DNA of 6,060 bases, from positions 1 through 6,060 of the forward strand of contig DAOWEW010000070.1 of the NCBI GenBank assembly GCA_030638305.1, written 5' to 3'. The DNA comes from Desulfobacteraceae bacterium (GTDB lineage: Bacteria; Desulfobacterota; Desulfobacteria; Desulfobacterales; ETH-SRB1). A model generated the notes under the pieces. It had not been told where the DNA came from, did no database searches, and was given only the letters and a program-made list of their open reading frames with translations. The position numbers were made by a program, and so were the translations under genes. Shown piece by piece: positions 1 to 5,893 of this stretch (position 1 is the first letter of the stretch; every line of letters begins with the position of its first letter).

Positions 1-575
1 GCTCCAAGTATAACTTCAATTGCCTTTGAGCAGTCAATACGATATTTATCCAAATATGCCGGCTTGCCTTTCCCAAGGTATTTATCAAAGGCCTCTTTAA
101 TTGATTCAACATAACCTTTTTTTACCATAAGCTTTGCAATATGCGGCCTTCCTAACTGACCACCGCCGACCTCATTTAATAATTCATCCATTGAAAGAGC
201 AACACCCATGCTGTTCAGACGGGCAACAATTCCAGGGTTGCGGTTCTTTCGGGCTTCTTGAAGTATGGCAAGAGTTTTATTCAAAGGAGGATCATCAACG
301 TTGATAGAATATCCCAGTATGTGGAGACTTGCTGAGTACGAAAAAGATGGGGGCGGAGATGCACTTATTTCAATACCGGTTAAAAATTTTAATGAGGAAG
401 GGATACCAATGCCAAGCGCCTCTTTAGAGCCATTTACGGTATCATGATCTGTAATAGCTATTGCACCTAACTTAAGTTCCTGGGCTAAGGCAAGAATTTC
501 AGCCGGAGAAAAAGTTCCGTCAGATGCAGTCGAATGGATATGAAGATCAATACCTGCATTATTTTTATAATCCAA
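1..575 (-). CDS. PHP-domain metal-dependent phosphoesterase/nuclease (RNase AM / TrpH / YciV-like), 3'-truncated by window edge
   Basis: The first 191 residues are visible; the C-terminus lies beyond the left edge. PHP signatures are clear: DLHIHSTASDGTFSP (residues 10-24; metal ligands His12, His14 and Asp19), ITDHDT (about 42-47), GIEIS (about 70), LHILGYSI, and a helical insert with RNPGIVARLN and GRPHIAKLMV. The order DxHxHS, ITDHD, HILGY, GRPHIA matches the YciV/TrpH group, cytoplasmic enzymes that use a metal cluster to hydrolyse 3',5'-nucleoside bisphosphates and short or 5'-end RNA. The exact substrate here is inferred. The start is taken as TTG (573-575): an in-frame TAG lies four codons upstream and no ATG or GTG precedes the first metal ligand. 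An AGAGGAGG box (591-598) lies 15 nt upstream, which is long. The gene overlaps the end of dksA by 11 bp, suggesting translational coupling. Confidence 0.88.
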   Translation of the reverse strand, partial: MDYKNNAGIDLHIHSTASDGTFSPAEILALAQELKLGAIAITDHDTVNGSKEALGIGIPSSLKFLTGIEISASPPPSFSYSASLHILGYSINVDDPPLNKTLAILQEARKNRNPGIVARLNSMGVALSMDELLNEVGGGQLGRPHIAKLMVKKGYVESIKEAFDKYLGKGKPAYLDKYRIDCSKAIEVILG

Positions 576-927
576 GAGCTTTTTCTAAAGCCTCCTCTTT
601 TGTTTTACATGCTATGCATTGGGTAGTAACCGGCCTGGCTTTAAGCCTCTTAATAGAAATATTTTCACCGCATTTATCACAAATACCAAACGTATTGTTT
701 TTAATACGTTCAAGGGCTTTCTTAATTTTTTTTATAAGCTTGCTTTCTCTATCCCTGATTCTAAGCATAAAATTGCGGTCAGATTCAAGTGAAGCGCGAT
801 CCGTTGGATCAGGAAAATTTTCTTTCGGAGCAGTCATGCCCGAAACAGTGTCGTCCGCCTTGCTCAAAAGCTCTTCCAAATTATTAGTTAATAGTTCTCT
901 AAAATATTCAATATCTTTTTTTTTCAT
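565..927 (-). CDS. dksA: RNA polymerase-binding transcription factor DksA (C4 zinc finger)
   Basis: The protein has 120 residues. It contains the DksA coiled-coil tip NFPDPTDRAS, with Asp40, Asp43 and Ala45 matching the functional DxxDxA of E. coli DksA. The following helix (RIRDRESKLIKKIKKAL) is close to the E. coli sequence. A C4 zinc finger is formed by Cys83, Cys86, Cys104 and Cys107 (CDKC-x17-CIAC). DksA enters the RNA polymerase secondary channel and, with ppGpp, adjusts promoter output during starvation. The protein is about 30 residues shorter than E. coli DksA at the N-terminus, as is common outside gammaproteobacteria. The ATG at 925-927 is chosen because AAAGGA (933-938) lies 5 nt upstream and the preceding hydrophobic stretch is not DksA-like; a longer in-frame reading to 990 exists. 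It follows fabD by 88 bp and overlaps the PHP gene. Confidence 0.95.
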   Translation of the reverse strand: MKKKDIEYFRELLTNNLEELLSKADDTVSGMTAPKENFPDPTDRASLESDRNFMLRIRDRESKLIKKIKKALERIKNNTFGICDKCGENISIKRLKARPVTTQCIACKTKEEALEKALGL

Positions 928-932
928 GATAA

Positions 933-938
933 TCCTTT
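933..938 (-). promoter_or_regulatory. Ribosome binding site of dksA
   Basis: AAAGGA on the minus strand, 5 nt before the ATG at 927-925. It supports the 120-residue start over the longer 141-residue reading, whose extra N-terminus (MMIILLFLDFLKAILNNQRI) resembles no DksA. Confidence 0.7.
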
Positions 939-1015
939 GATTATTTAAAATTGCTTTTAAAAAATCCAAAAAAAGTAAAATTATCATCATTAAATTTTAA
1001 AGTAAAGTTTAAACT

Positions 1016-1951
1016 TTAAACTTCTTTAAGAAAGTTTTCCATATTTTTTAAGCTATTGATATTATAAATACGGCAGGGATAATCCTCAGGAAGAATCTTT
1101 TTTAATAAACCCGTAAGCACCCTTCCCGGACCGATCTCAACAAATATTTCCACTTTTTCATCAATCAGTTTCAGCATTGAGTCATACCATCTGACGGGAC
1201 TGCATAACTGCCTTGCCATAATACTCTTAATTTCATCAGGATTTTTTTCAAAATCAGCAGTAACATTATGGATAATTGTTCTTTCCGGTGTATTAAAAGA
1301 AACAGTATCAAGAAAAACCCTGAACTCATCTACTGCCCCTTTTATAAGTTCACTATGCCATGCTCCGCTGACTTTTAACGGCACAGCTCTTGCCTTCTGC
1401 AAGACCGCAAGTGACGAAACTTTTTCAACCTGCTCCGGAGTACCGGTTATAACGATCTGATGTTCGGTATTGTGATTTGCAACTGATACAACTCCTTCGC
1501 CTTGAACTTCGTCAACAAATTTTTGAACTTTATCAATGGCAAGTCCGATAATTGCATGCATAGCGCCTTCATGCTTTGTTGATTCCCTGTGCATCAACTC
1601 GCCTCTTTTAAATACAAGCCTTAATGTATCCTCTTTTGAAATAACTCCGGATGCACTTAATGCGCTGTATTCACCAAGGCTGTGTCCTGCTGAAATATTC
1701 GCGGCGATGCCTTCTTTTTCTATAGCTGCAAGACATACAAGATTTACGGCAGTTACTGCGGGCTGAAGATTAACTGTCATAGTAAGATCTTCCATGGGGC
1801 CTTTAAAGCAGAGCTTCGATAAGTTTATTTTGGTAATTTCCTCTGCCATATCAAATAGTTCTCTTGCAAAGTCAAATTCCTGATAAAAATCAAGGCCCAT
1901 ACCAATTGACTGTGAACCCTGTCCCGGGAAAAAAAATGCTGTTTTCTTCAA
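1016..1951 (-). CDS. fabD: Malonyl-CoA:acyl carrier protein transacylase
   Basis: FabD moves malonyl from CoA to acyl carrier protein in the cytoplasm, feeding type II fatty acid synthesis. The 311-residue product has the family's usual length. Visible motifs are the N-terminal FPGQGSQ (8-14), QPAVTAVN (63-70), the nucleophile elbow GHSLGEYSA with Ser91, KRGELM with Arg116 (which holds the malonyl carboxylate), GAWHS with His199 (the other half of the Ser-His dyad), and VEIGPGRVLTGL near the C-terminus. The start is TTG at 1949-1951, giving MKKTAFFFPGQGSQ, because GGAGG sits 6 nt upstream. A farther TTG at 1975 would add eight non-conserved residues and overlook this site. It lies 27 bp after hemA and 88 bp before dksA. 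No other fab genes are in the window, so this fabD sits apart from any fab cluster here. Confidence 0.96.
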   Translation of the reverse strand: MKKTAFFFPGQGSQSIGMGLDFYQEFDFARELFDMAEEITKINLSKLCFKGPMEDLTMTVNLQPAVTAVNLVCLAAIEKEGIAANISAGHSLGEYSALSASGVISKEDTLRLVFKRGELMHRESTKHEGAMHAIIGLAIDKVQKFVDEVQGEGVVSVANHNTEHQIVITGTPEQVEKVSSLAVLQKARAVPLKVSGAWHSELIKGAVDEFRVFLDTVSFNTPERTIIHNVTADFEKNPDEIKSIMARQLCSPVRWYDSMLKLIDEKVEIFVEIGPGRVLTGLLKKILPEDYPCRIYNINSLKNMENFLKEV

Positions 1952-1957
1952 ATTAAT

Positions 1958-1962
1958 CCTCC
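1958..1962 (-). promoter_or_regulatory. Ribosome binding site deciding the TTG start of fabD
   Basis: GGAGG on the minus strand, 6 nt before TTG at 1951-1949. It lies in the 27-bp gap between hemA and fabD. It is the clearest Shine-Dalgarno in the window and fixes a non-ATG start. Confidence 0.8.
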
Positions 1963-1978
1963 ATTTTCGACTCAAATA

Positions 1979-3247
1979 TCAGTCATCAAGTTTAAAAAGT
2001 TTCCGGGTTAAATCAATATAAGTAACTCTGTCTCCATGGCAGCCGTTGTTTTTTAAAAAAAGAGTCGGATCATGCATAATTTTATTTATAAGTGAATTTG
2101 TCATCCTGTAAATTGCCTCACGGTCATTATCTGCAAGGGAATTTAAGGACTGCATGGTTTTATCAACCTCAGTTCTTGCAATGGTATCTATTTTGTTTCT
2201 CAGGGCAACTATTGTAGGAACCGCTCCAAGGCTCTCATACCACTGCCGGAAGCTAATTACAGCCTCGTCAACGATCCTCTCGCCTTTGATGGATTCTTTA
2301 TTCCTGTCCTTTATATTTTCCTCAATAACTCCTTTTAAATCATCTATGTCATAAACATATGAATTGTTAAGACGGTTTATATCAGGATCAATATCACGGG
2401 GCACCGCTATATCTATAAAGAAAATGGGCCTGTTGCGCCTGCTGCGCATAACCCCTTTAACCTGATCACGCACAATAACGAAATTGGGTGAACCCGTCGA
2501 GCTGATTATTATATCCACGACCTTTAAACAATCCGGAATTTCTTCAATACGTATAGCTTTGCCTTTGAATCTATTTGATAGTTCAACGCCTCTTTCAAAC
2601 GTTCTGTTTGCAACAAAAATTTCTCCAACCCTGTTTCTGATAAGATGTTCCACTGCAAGTTCGGCCATTTCTCCGGCACCAACAAGGAGTACTTTTTTCC
2701 CTTCAAGATCGCCGAATATTTTCCGTGCAAGCTCAATTGCAGCATAACTTATTGATACAGCATGATCCCCGATACCGGTCTCGGTTCTAACGCGTTTTGC
2801 CACAAAAAAGGTTTTATGCAATAACCTGTTCAAAATAACACCGGATGTCTTTTTCAGGATTGCTGTCAGGTATGCATCTTTAATCTGTCCAAGAATCTGC
2901 GGCTCTCCAATCATCATTGAATCAAGACTTGATGCAACCCTGAAAATATGGCGTACAGCTTCCTCGCCATCATACACATAAAGAGCAGCTTCAAATTTAG
3001 ATATCAATATTCTTTTAAATTCGGAAATATAAGTTTTTACGAAATTAACAGCGTTGGTGGTGTTTGAAGTAGTCAGCAGCACCTCAACACGATTACAGGT
3101 TGAAATGAGCATTACTTCGTTCATATCCGGACTTTTTTGCAAATTCTGTAAAACAGTTACAGCTTCTTCTTTTGAAAAAGCGAGAAGTTCCCTCAATTCT
3201 ACAGGTGCTGTTTTATGATTTAATCCTAATAAAACTATATTGAACAT
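1979..3247 (-). CDS. hemA: Glutamyl-tRNA reductase
   Basis: HemA reduces glutamyl-tRNA(Glu) to glutamate-1-semialdehyde with NADPH, the first committed step of C5-pathway tetrapyrrole synthesis. The 422-residue protein is complete. The catalytic domain starts with the standard LLGLNHKTAPVELRE (6-20) and holds the nucleophile Cys51 in LISTCNRVE. The region VRHIFRVASSLDSMMIGEPQ, with GEPQILGQ at 114-121, follows. The Rossmann domain shows VLLVGAGEMAELA (187-199), VANRT and ISSTGSP (248-254), then FIDIAVPRDIDP (277-288). A C-terminal helical dimerisation domain fills about 310-422. The ATG at 3245-3247 is preceded only by an A-rich run with no good Shine-Dalgarno, so initiation may be weak or aided by upstream context. 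It lies 77 bp after ccsB, and its TGA stop shows that UGA still terminates translation in this genome. Confidence 0.97.
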   Translation of the reverse strand: MFNIVLLGLNHKTAPVELRELLAFSKEEAVTVLQNLQKSPDMNEVMLISTCNRVEVLLTTSNTTNAVNFVKTYISEFKRILISKFEAALYVYDGEEAVRHIFRVASSLDSMMIGEPQILGQIKDAYLTAILKKTSGVILNRLLHKTFFVAKRVRTETGIGDHAVSISYAAIELARKIFGDLEGKKVLLVGAGEMAELAVEHLIRNRVGEIFVANRTFERGVELSNRFKGKAIRIEEIPDCLKVVDIIISSTGSPNFVIVRDQVKGVMRSRRNRPIFFIDIAVPRDIDPDINRLNNSYVYDIDDLKGVIEENIKDRNKESIKGERIVDEAVISFRQWYESLGAVPTIVALRNKIDTIARTEVDKTMQSLNSLADNDREAIYRMTNSLINKIMHDPTLFLKNNGCHGDRVTYIDLTRKLFKLDD

Positions 3248-3282
3248 TTTTTTTAAGTTAGTGCCCTTCTGTCGGGCTTGTT

Positions 3283-3296
3283 AAGCTGTTGAGCTT
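3283..3296. repeat. Short inverted repeat in the ccsB-hemA gap
   Basis: AAGCT-gttg-AGCTT, 5-bp arms and a 4-nt loop, in the 77-bp spacer before hemA. It is too short and has no T-run, so it is not a convincing terminator. It could be a weak structure in the hemA leader, or chance. Confidence 0.25.
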
Positions 3297-3322
3297 GTAA
3301 TTTCTATCTAAGGAACCTCTAT

Positions 3323-3340
3323 ATTTACAATCTTGTAAAT
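3323..3340. repeat. Perfect 8-bp inverted repeat at the end of ccsB
   Basis: ATTTACAA-tc-TTGTAAAT, a perfect palindrome that includes the ccsB stop codon and last codons. It is AT-rich with only two bases between the arms, so a stable RNA hairpin is unlikely. A protein-binding site or chance are both possible. Confidence 0.35.
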
Positions 3341-4146
3341 TCTCCATGATGTCCCTTTAAAAAAAAATTAACGCCAAAAAAAGTAAACAAGAGTACCGCC
3401 AACCCGACAATAGCCATAATCGCTGCCTTCCTTCCGCGCCAGCCTGCAGTAAGACGCTCATGAAGTAAAGCAGCATACAAAAGCCATGTTATGCAGGACC
3501 AGACCTCTTTTGGATCCCAGCCCCAGAACTTCCCCCAAACCATTTTAGCATAAACCAGACCTGTTGCGAGCCCTATAGTCAACATGGTAAAGCCCACAAC
3601 TATGCAGGTATATCCCGCAGTATCAAGCAATTCCAGCGAAGGGAGACGTCTGAAAAAAAAACCATGCTTCTTGGCCTTAATAGCGTGTTCCTGGGCGAGA
3701 TACATAAAACCAAGTCCTCCAGCCAGTATAAAAAACGCCTCACCGATAAATATTGAAATTATATGAAAAATAAGCCAAAAATTATTAACAATATTTTTAA
3801 TCTGAGCAGGCTCGGAAGACATCTGAGAAGCAAAAACTATAACAATGGCTGCAAGAGGCGCAGTATATACACCCAGGATTCTAAGGTTAAATTTATATTG
3901 AAATATTATAAAAACACCGGCTATCGACCATCCGACAATCACAAGGGTTTCATGAAGATTATGAACAGGGATATGCCCGGATTTTAAAAAACCATAAAAA
4001 ATAGCCGCCGAATTACATAAAAAGCCAGCTATCAGCAAGAAGTATCCGACTCTATTCAAATAATTTTTCTGCAAGAAAAGATAAGCAAAGTATCCCGCCG
4101 TACTCATCAGGTAGAAAAAAATGGTAAATATAATAACAATCTCCAT
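3325..4146 (-). CDS. ccsB: Cytochrome c biogenesis membrane protein (CcsA/CcsB/ResC family, HemX-like neighbour of hemA)
   Basis: The 273-residue integral membrane protein has about eight predicted membrane spans (roughly 3-25, 34-53, 66-82, 89-107, 122-147, 178-199, 216-231 and 241-263). The tryptophan-rich WWD signature WGKFWGWDPKEVWS (204-217) is intact, as are histidines in the usual places: His65 (HNLHET), His128 (LIFHII), His229 (LLHERL) and His266/267 (KGHHGEF). In system II cytochrome c assembly such proteins bind and export heme and present it to apocytochromes outside the membrane. A related protein, HemX, sits beside hemA in Bacillus and affects HemA levels, so this short form could have either role; the full WWD motif favours cytochrome c assembly. 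The start ATG has AAGGTG (4153-4158) 6 nt upstream. It lies 20 bp after sirC and 77 bp before hemA. Assignment between ccsA, ccsB and resC naming is uncertain. Confidence 0.9.
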   Translation of the reverse strand: MEIVIIFTIFFYLMSTAGYFAYLFLQKNYLNRVGYFLLIAGFLCNSAAIFYGFLKSGHIPVHNLHETLVIVGWSIAGVFIIFQYKFNLRILGVYTAPLAAIVIVFASQMSSEPAQIKNIVNNFWLIFHIISIFIGEAFFILAGGLGFMYLAQEHAIKAKKHGFFFRRLPSLELLDTAGYTCIVVGFTMLTIGLATGLVYAKMVWGKFWGWDPKEVWSCITWLLYAALLHERLTAGWRGRKAAIMAIVGLAVLLFTFFGVNFFLKGHHGEFTRL

Positions 4147-4166
4147 TAACTACACCTTGGGCTCAT

Positions 4167-4826
4167 TTAATACTTCATCAATTCTTCGAACCTGTATTCT
4201 TTACCAAAAATTTCAAGAAGTAGAGAATTTATTTTTTCCTCATCATGGTTCCTGACCATATCAACAAGTCCTCTATTTATAAGCTGTTCAAAAAGGTGCT
4301 TATGCGCTTCCGGTTCGTGTTTTTCGCTTAACGCCTTTTTGCGTATAGCTCCCATTAATTGTAAAAACTTGTCATATTCCTCTCCGAATTGTTTTTCAAG
4401 GTCTTGACGCATTTTTTTTGCAAAAGCAGGGCTTTTACCTGAAGTAGAAACAGCAATTACAAGATTACCCCTGTTTACAATAGAAGGAAGAATAAAGTTG
4501 CAGGCCTCGGGTCGGTCAGCTATGTTGCACAATTTATATTGAAGTTCCGCATCCTTATTTATCTGCCAGTTTAATTCCTCGTTATCAGTAGCCCCGATAA
4601 CAAGAAATATGCCATTAATATCAGAGGCCTCATAATGCCTTTTTTTCAACTCTATCATCTTTTTTTCTGCAAGCTCAAGCAGCTCTTCAGAAACATCAGG
4701 ACTTACAACTGTAATAATTGCACCACATTCCAGAAGCGTCATAACCTTCCTTGTGCTTACGGAACCGCCACCGACCACTAAACATTTACGATTTTGTATG
4801 TCAAGATTAACCGGATAATATCTCAT
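4167..4826 (-). CDS. sirC: Precorrin-2 dehydrogenase (SirC / Met8p / CysG N-terminal family)
   Basis: The enzyme oxidises precorrin-2 to sirohydrochlorin with NAD+; some family members also insert iron. The 219 residues carry the N-terminal YYPVNLDIQNRKCLVVGGG, a Rossmann fold whose glycine-rich loop is GGGSVSTRK (19-27), then VVSPD, VIGATDN (76-82), and CNIADRPEACNFILPSIV (100-117), where Asp104 matches the catalytic aspartate of CysG/Met8p. VSTSGKSPAFAKKMR (126-140) is the family's dimer and substrate region, followed by a helical C-terminal domain. There is no uroporphyrinogen methyltransferase domain, so it is the stand-alone form. AAGGGTGA (4831-4838) precedes the ATG. Its product feeds siroheme, the sulfite reductase cofactor, and in many sulfate reducers also heme by the siroheme-dependent route. 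That fits its position directly before ccsB and hemA. Confidence 0.93.
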   Translation of the reverse strand: MRYYPVNLDIQNRKCLVVGGGSVSTRKVMTLLECGAIITVVSPDVSEELLELAEKKMIELKKRHYEASDINGIFLVIGATDNEELNWQINKDAELQYKLCNIADRPEACNFILPSIVNRGNLVIAVSTSGKSPAFAKKMRQDLEKQFGEEYDKFLQLMGAIRKKALSEKHEPEAHKHLFEQLINRGLVDMVRNHDEEKINSLLLEIFGKEYRFEELMKY

Positions 4827-4877
4827 ATCTTCACCCTTCGAGAGTTCAAAGGTTCAGCCTAACCAAATTAACAAAAT

Positions 4878-4907
4878 TTATGATCCCAAATCGGGCCATC
4901 CCGGCAA
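4878..4907 (-). promoter_or_regulatory. Weak candidate promoter of the sirC operon
   Basis: On the minus strand TTGCCG (4902-4907) is followed after 18-19 bases by CATAAA/TCATAA (4877-4883), some 50 bases before the sirC ATG. The matches are modest. sirC could equally be read through from the rhodanese gene 120 bp upstream. Confidence 0.2.
4892..4903. repeat. Short GC hairpin between the rhodanese gene and sirC
   Basis: CGGG-ccat-CCCG, 4-bp arms. Outside it, minus-strand GATCC (4916-4920) can pair with GGATC (4882-4886), giving a larger irregular stem followed by ATAAATTTT. It might be a weak terminator after the rhodanese gene, but it lacks a proper T-run. Confidence 0.25.
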
Positions 4908-4915
4908 TAACTTTC

Positions 4916-4933
4916 GGATCAGATAAGGATCAG
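4916..4933. repeat. 7-bp direct repeat GGATCAG, 11 bases apart
   Basis: GGATCAG occurs at 4916-4922 and 4927-4933, just downstream of the rhodanese stop on its strand. The spacing is about one helical turn. No function can be assigned. Confidence 0.3.
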
Positions 4934-4946
4934 GTTTTTTCAATAC

Positions 4947-5723
4947 CTATTTGAGAATATATATATTTGGATAGTCCATAAGTTTCAAAGTCGCGGCAAT
5001 GACACCTGCGACTGCCGGGACATCGTGAATAATTATCAGGGAGTTGCTCTTGCTTAACTCCTCCATCATGGGTTTCGAAAACATATTGCCGTAATCAACG
5101 CAGTTGGCCCCCTTGACATGACCTTTCTTAAACTTCGCTTCATCACGAAAATCCACAAAAGTACAATTTTTTAACTTTCTGGCATCGCTTTCGGTGATGA
5201 TTAGCGTGGCAAAATCATTTTTGTTTACGGCAATCAGGGCATCAAGAAGTTCCGGGTTGCCTTTCGTGGTATACCCTGCCTTTTTCCATCCATTGATACC
5301 ATCTCTCATCCAGTAAACATTCTTGTAGCCATCAGTAACCGCCAACCTGGCGGCGTGATAGGATTTCCATCATGTGTTTGACGCACAATAAGTTATAATG
5401 GAAGTATTCTTGTCTTTTGGAAGCTGTGCTATGTCAAAGTCGACTTCGCTCAGTGGCATATCAGTGCGTTTGTGGTCCTTCGGAACCAAACACGTTATGT
5501 GGATTGTGCCGAAAGGATGACCCTTCATGAAATCTGTTGTGTGACTGTGGCATGCAACCATTGTCGCACCATTTTCGTGAAGTTTTTTTGCTTCTTCCAG
5601 ACTTACCGCTTTGAAGCCGTCTCCTCCTTTTTCAGGAGCAGGTAACTTTGCCGTAAAACCGAACGTTGAAAATCCGACTATCAACAATAATGACAAAATA
5701 ATAATTGATATTTTTCTGTGCAT
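4947..5723 (-). CDS. Exported two-domain rhodanese-like protein with in-frame TGA, probable selenoprotein (Sec118)
   Basis: Rhodaneses move sulfane sulfur through a persulfide on an active-site loop. Residues 1-25 (MHRKISIIILSLLLIVGFST...) form a Sec-type signal peptide ending FTA, so the protein should act outside the cytoplasmic membrane. Domain 1 (about 37-153) has the active loop ITYCASNT-TGA-WKSYHAA followed by YKNVYWMRDGINGWKKAGY, a typical rhodanese end. Cys113 is followed by TGA at codon 118 (5372-5370). Rhodanese relatives known to me carry a loop of the form YCNGxxCWRSYKAA, which puts Cys at the TGA position. Reading TGA as selenocysteine gives one 258-residue protein. Domain 2 (about 170-258) has FVDFRDEAKFKKGHVKGA, but its catalytic Cys is replaced (LIIIHDVPAVAG) and it ends at TAG where GGxxxW is expected. 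The ATG at 5723 is chosen because AAAGGAG lies 7 nt upstream; GTG at 5726 is an alternative. If TGA is a true stop, this would be a broken gene. Confidence 0.8.
5329..5362 (-). promoter_or_regulatory. Putative bacterial SECIS element (selenocysteine insertion hairpin)
   Basis: Immediately downstream of the TGA at 5372-5370, the minus-strand RNA can form CCGCC (5353-5349), loop AGGUU (5348-5344), GGCGG (5343-5339). A G-U pair adds to this (5354/5338). After a small internal loop, AUCA (5359-5356) pairs with UGAU (5334-5331), and past one bulged U, CC (5362-5361) pairs with GG (5330-5329). The apical loop begins 22 nt after the UGA and has G in its second position, fitting the usual bacterial SECIS description (loop about 16-37 nt away, G among the first two loop bases). 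The loop resembles the AGGUCU loop of E. coli fdhF that SelB recognises. Confidence 0.72.
5370..5372 (-). other. In-frame TGA, probable selenocysteine codon (Sec118 of the rhodanese)
   Basis: The frame is open from ATG 5723 to this TGA and again from it to TAG 4947, with recognisable rhodanese sequence across the join (TYCASNT then WKSYHAARLAVTDGYKNVYW). hemA in the same window ends in TGA, so the codon is not generally reassigned. The hairpin directly downstream supports recoding. Confidence 0.75.
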
Positions 5724-5730
5724 CACTAAA

Positions 5731-5737
5731 CTCCTTT
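5731..5737 (-). promoter_or_regulatory. Ribosome binding site of the rhodanese gene
   Basis: AAAGGAG on the minus strand, 7 nt before ATG 5723 and 4 nt before the overlapping GTG 5726. The spacing favours the ATG. Confidence 0.7.
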
Positions 5738-5762
5738 TTTGTCTTCATATGGTTATTTTTTT

Positions 5763-5791
5763 GGTGATCAGGAACGTGTACTTGTATCACC
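5763..5791. repeat. Inverted repeat in the rhodanese leader
   Basis: GGTGAT (5763-5768) and ATCACC (5786-5791) flank 17 bases that contain GGAACGTGTAC. In the minus-strand transcript the arms could form a 6-bp stem between the promoter and the ribosome binding site. No known leader motif is recognised. Confidence 0.35.
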
Positions 5792-5811
5792 TTCTTTCTT
5801 GTGAAGTATTT

Positions 5812-5840
5812 TAGATATATTCTAACACCGATCCGGTCAA
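5812..5840 (-). promoter_or_regulatory. Candidate sigma-70-type promoter of the rhodanese gene
   Basis: TTGACC (5835-5840, 5 of 6 to consensus) is followed by 17 bases and TATCTA (5812-5817, within GAATATATCTAAAAT), giving a leader of about 85 nt before the ATG. The -35 is good; the -10 choice is ambiguous, with TATATC two bases nearer. Confidence 0.4.
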
Positions 5841-5865
5841 AAAAGCAAAGTCTTATATTTAGTTC

Positions 5866-5893
5866 TTGACGATATGTGGCTTATGTATAAAAT
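5866..5893 (+). promoter_or_regulatory. Plus-strand promoter-like sequence overlapped by a palindrome
   Basis: TTGACG (5866-5871) and TAAAAT (5888-5893) are each 5 of 6 to the sigma-70 consensus and are separated by 16 bases. The spacer and -10 lie inside the perfect inverted repeat at 5872-5908, an arrangement typical of an operator over its own promoter. No plus-strand gene follows within the window: the nearest ATG reading (5950) stops after 17 codons, so any target is beyond the edge or lost. Confidence 0.4.

Noticed and set aside
265..447. Plus-strand ORF of 60 codons
   Set aside because: It lies opposite the PHP coding frame and has no recognisable sequence or ribosome binding site.
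524..940. Plus-strand ORF of 138 codons
   Set aside because: It is the antisense shadow of dksA and the start of the PHP gene, both of which have strong family motifs on the other strand.
1003..1018. TAAAGTTTAAACTTTA palindrome at the fabD stop as a terminator
   Set aside because: The stem would be almost all A-T with no adjacent T-run, and the symmetric sequence leaves little loop. It is not a credible terminator.
2154..2747. ORFs on both strands inside hemA
   Set aside because: They are out-of-frame readings of a complete, well-conserved glutamyl-tRNA reductase.
4947..4949. TAG at the rhodanese end read as pyrrolysine
   Set aside because: The extension of about 22 codons shows no rhodanese motif and nothing suggests a PYLIS-like context. 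A normal stop is simpler.
4947..5345. Separate downstream rhodanese gene starting at TTG 5345
   Set aside because: It is in the same frame as the upstream part, has no ribosome binding site of its own, and would begin in the middle of the helix after the catalytic loop. It is the C-terminal part of the TGA-containing gene.
5370..5372. TGA reassigned as a sense codon genome-wide
   Set aside because: hemA in this window ends at TGA (1979-1981) at the family's usual length, so TGA still acts as a stop.
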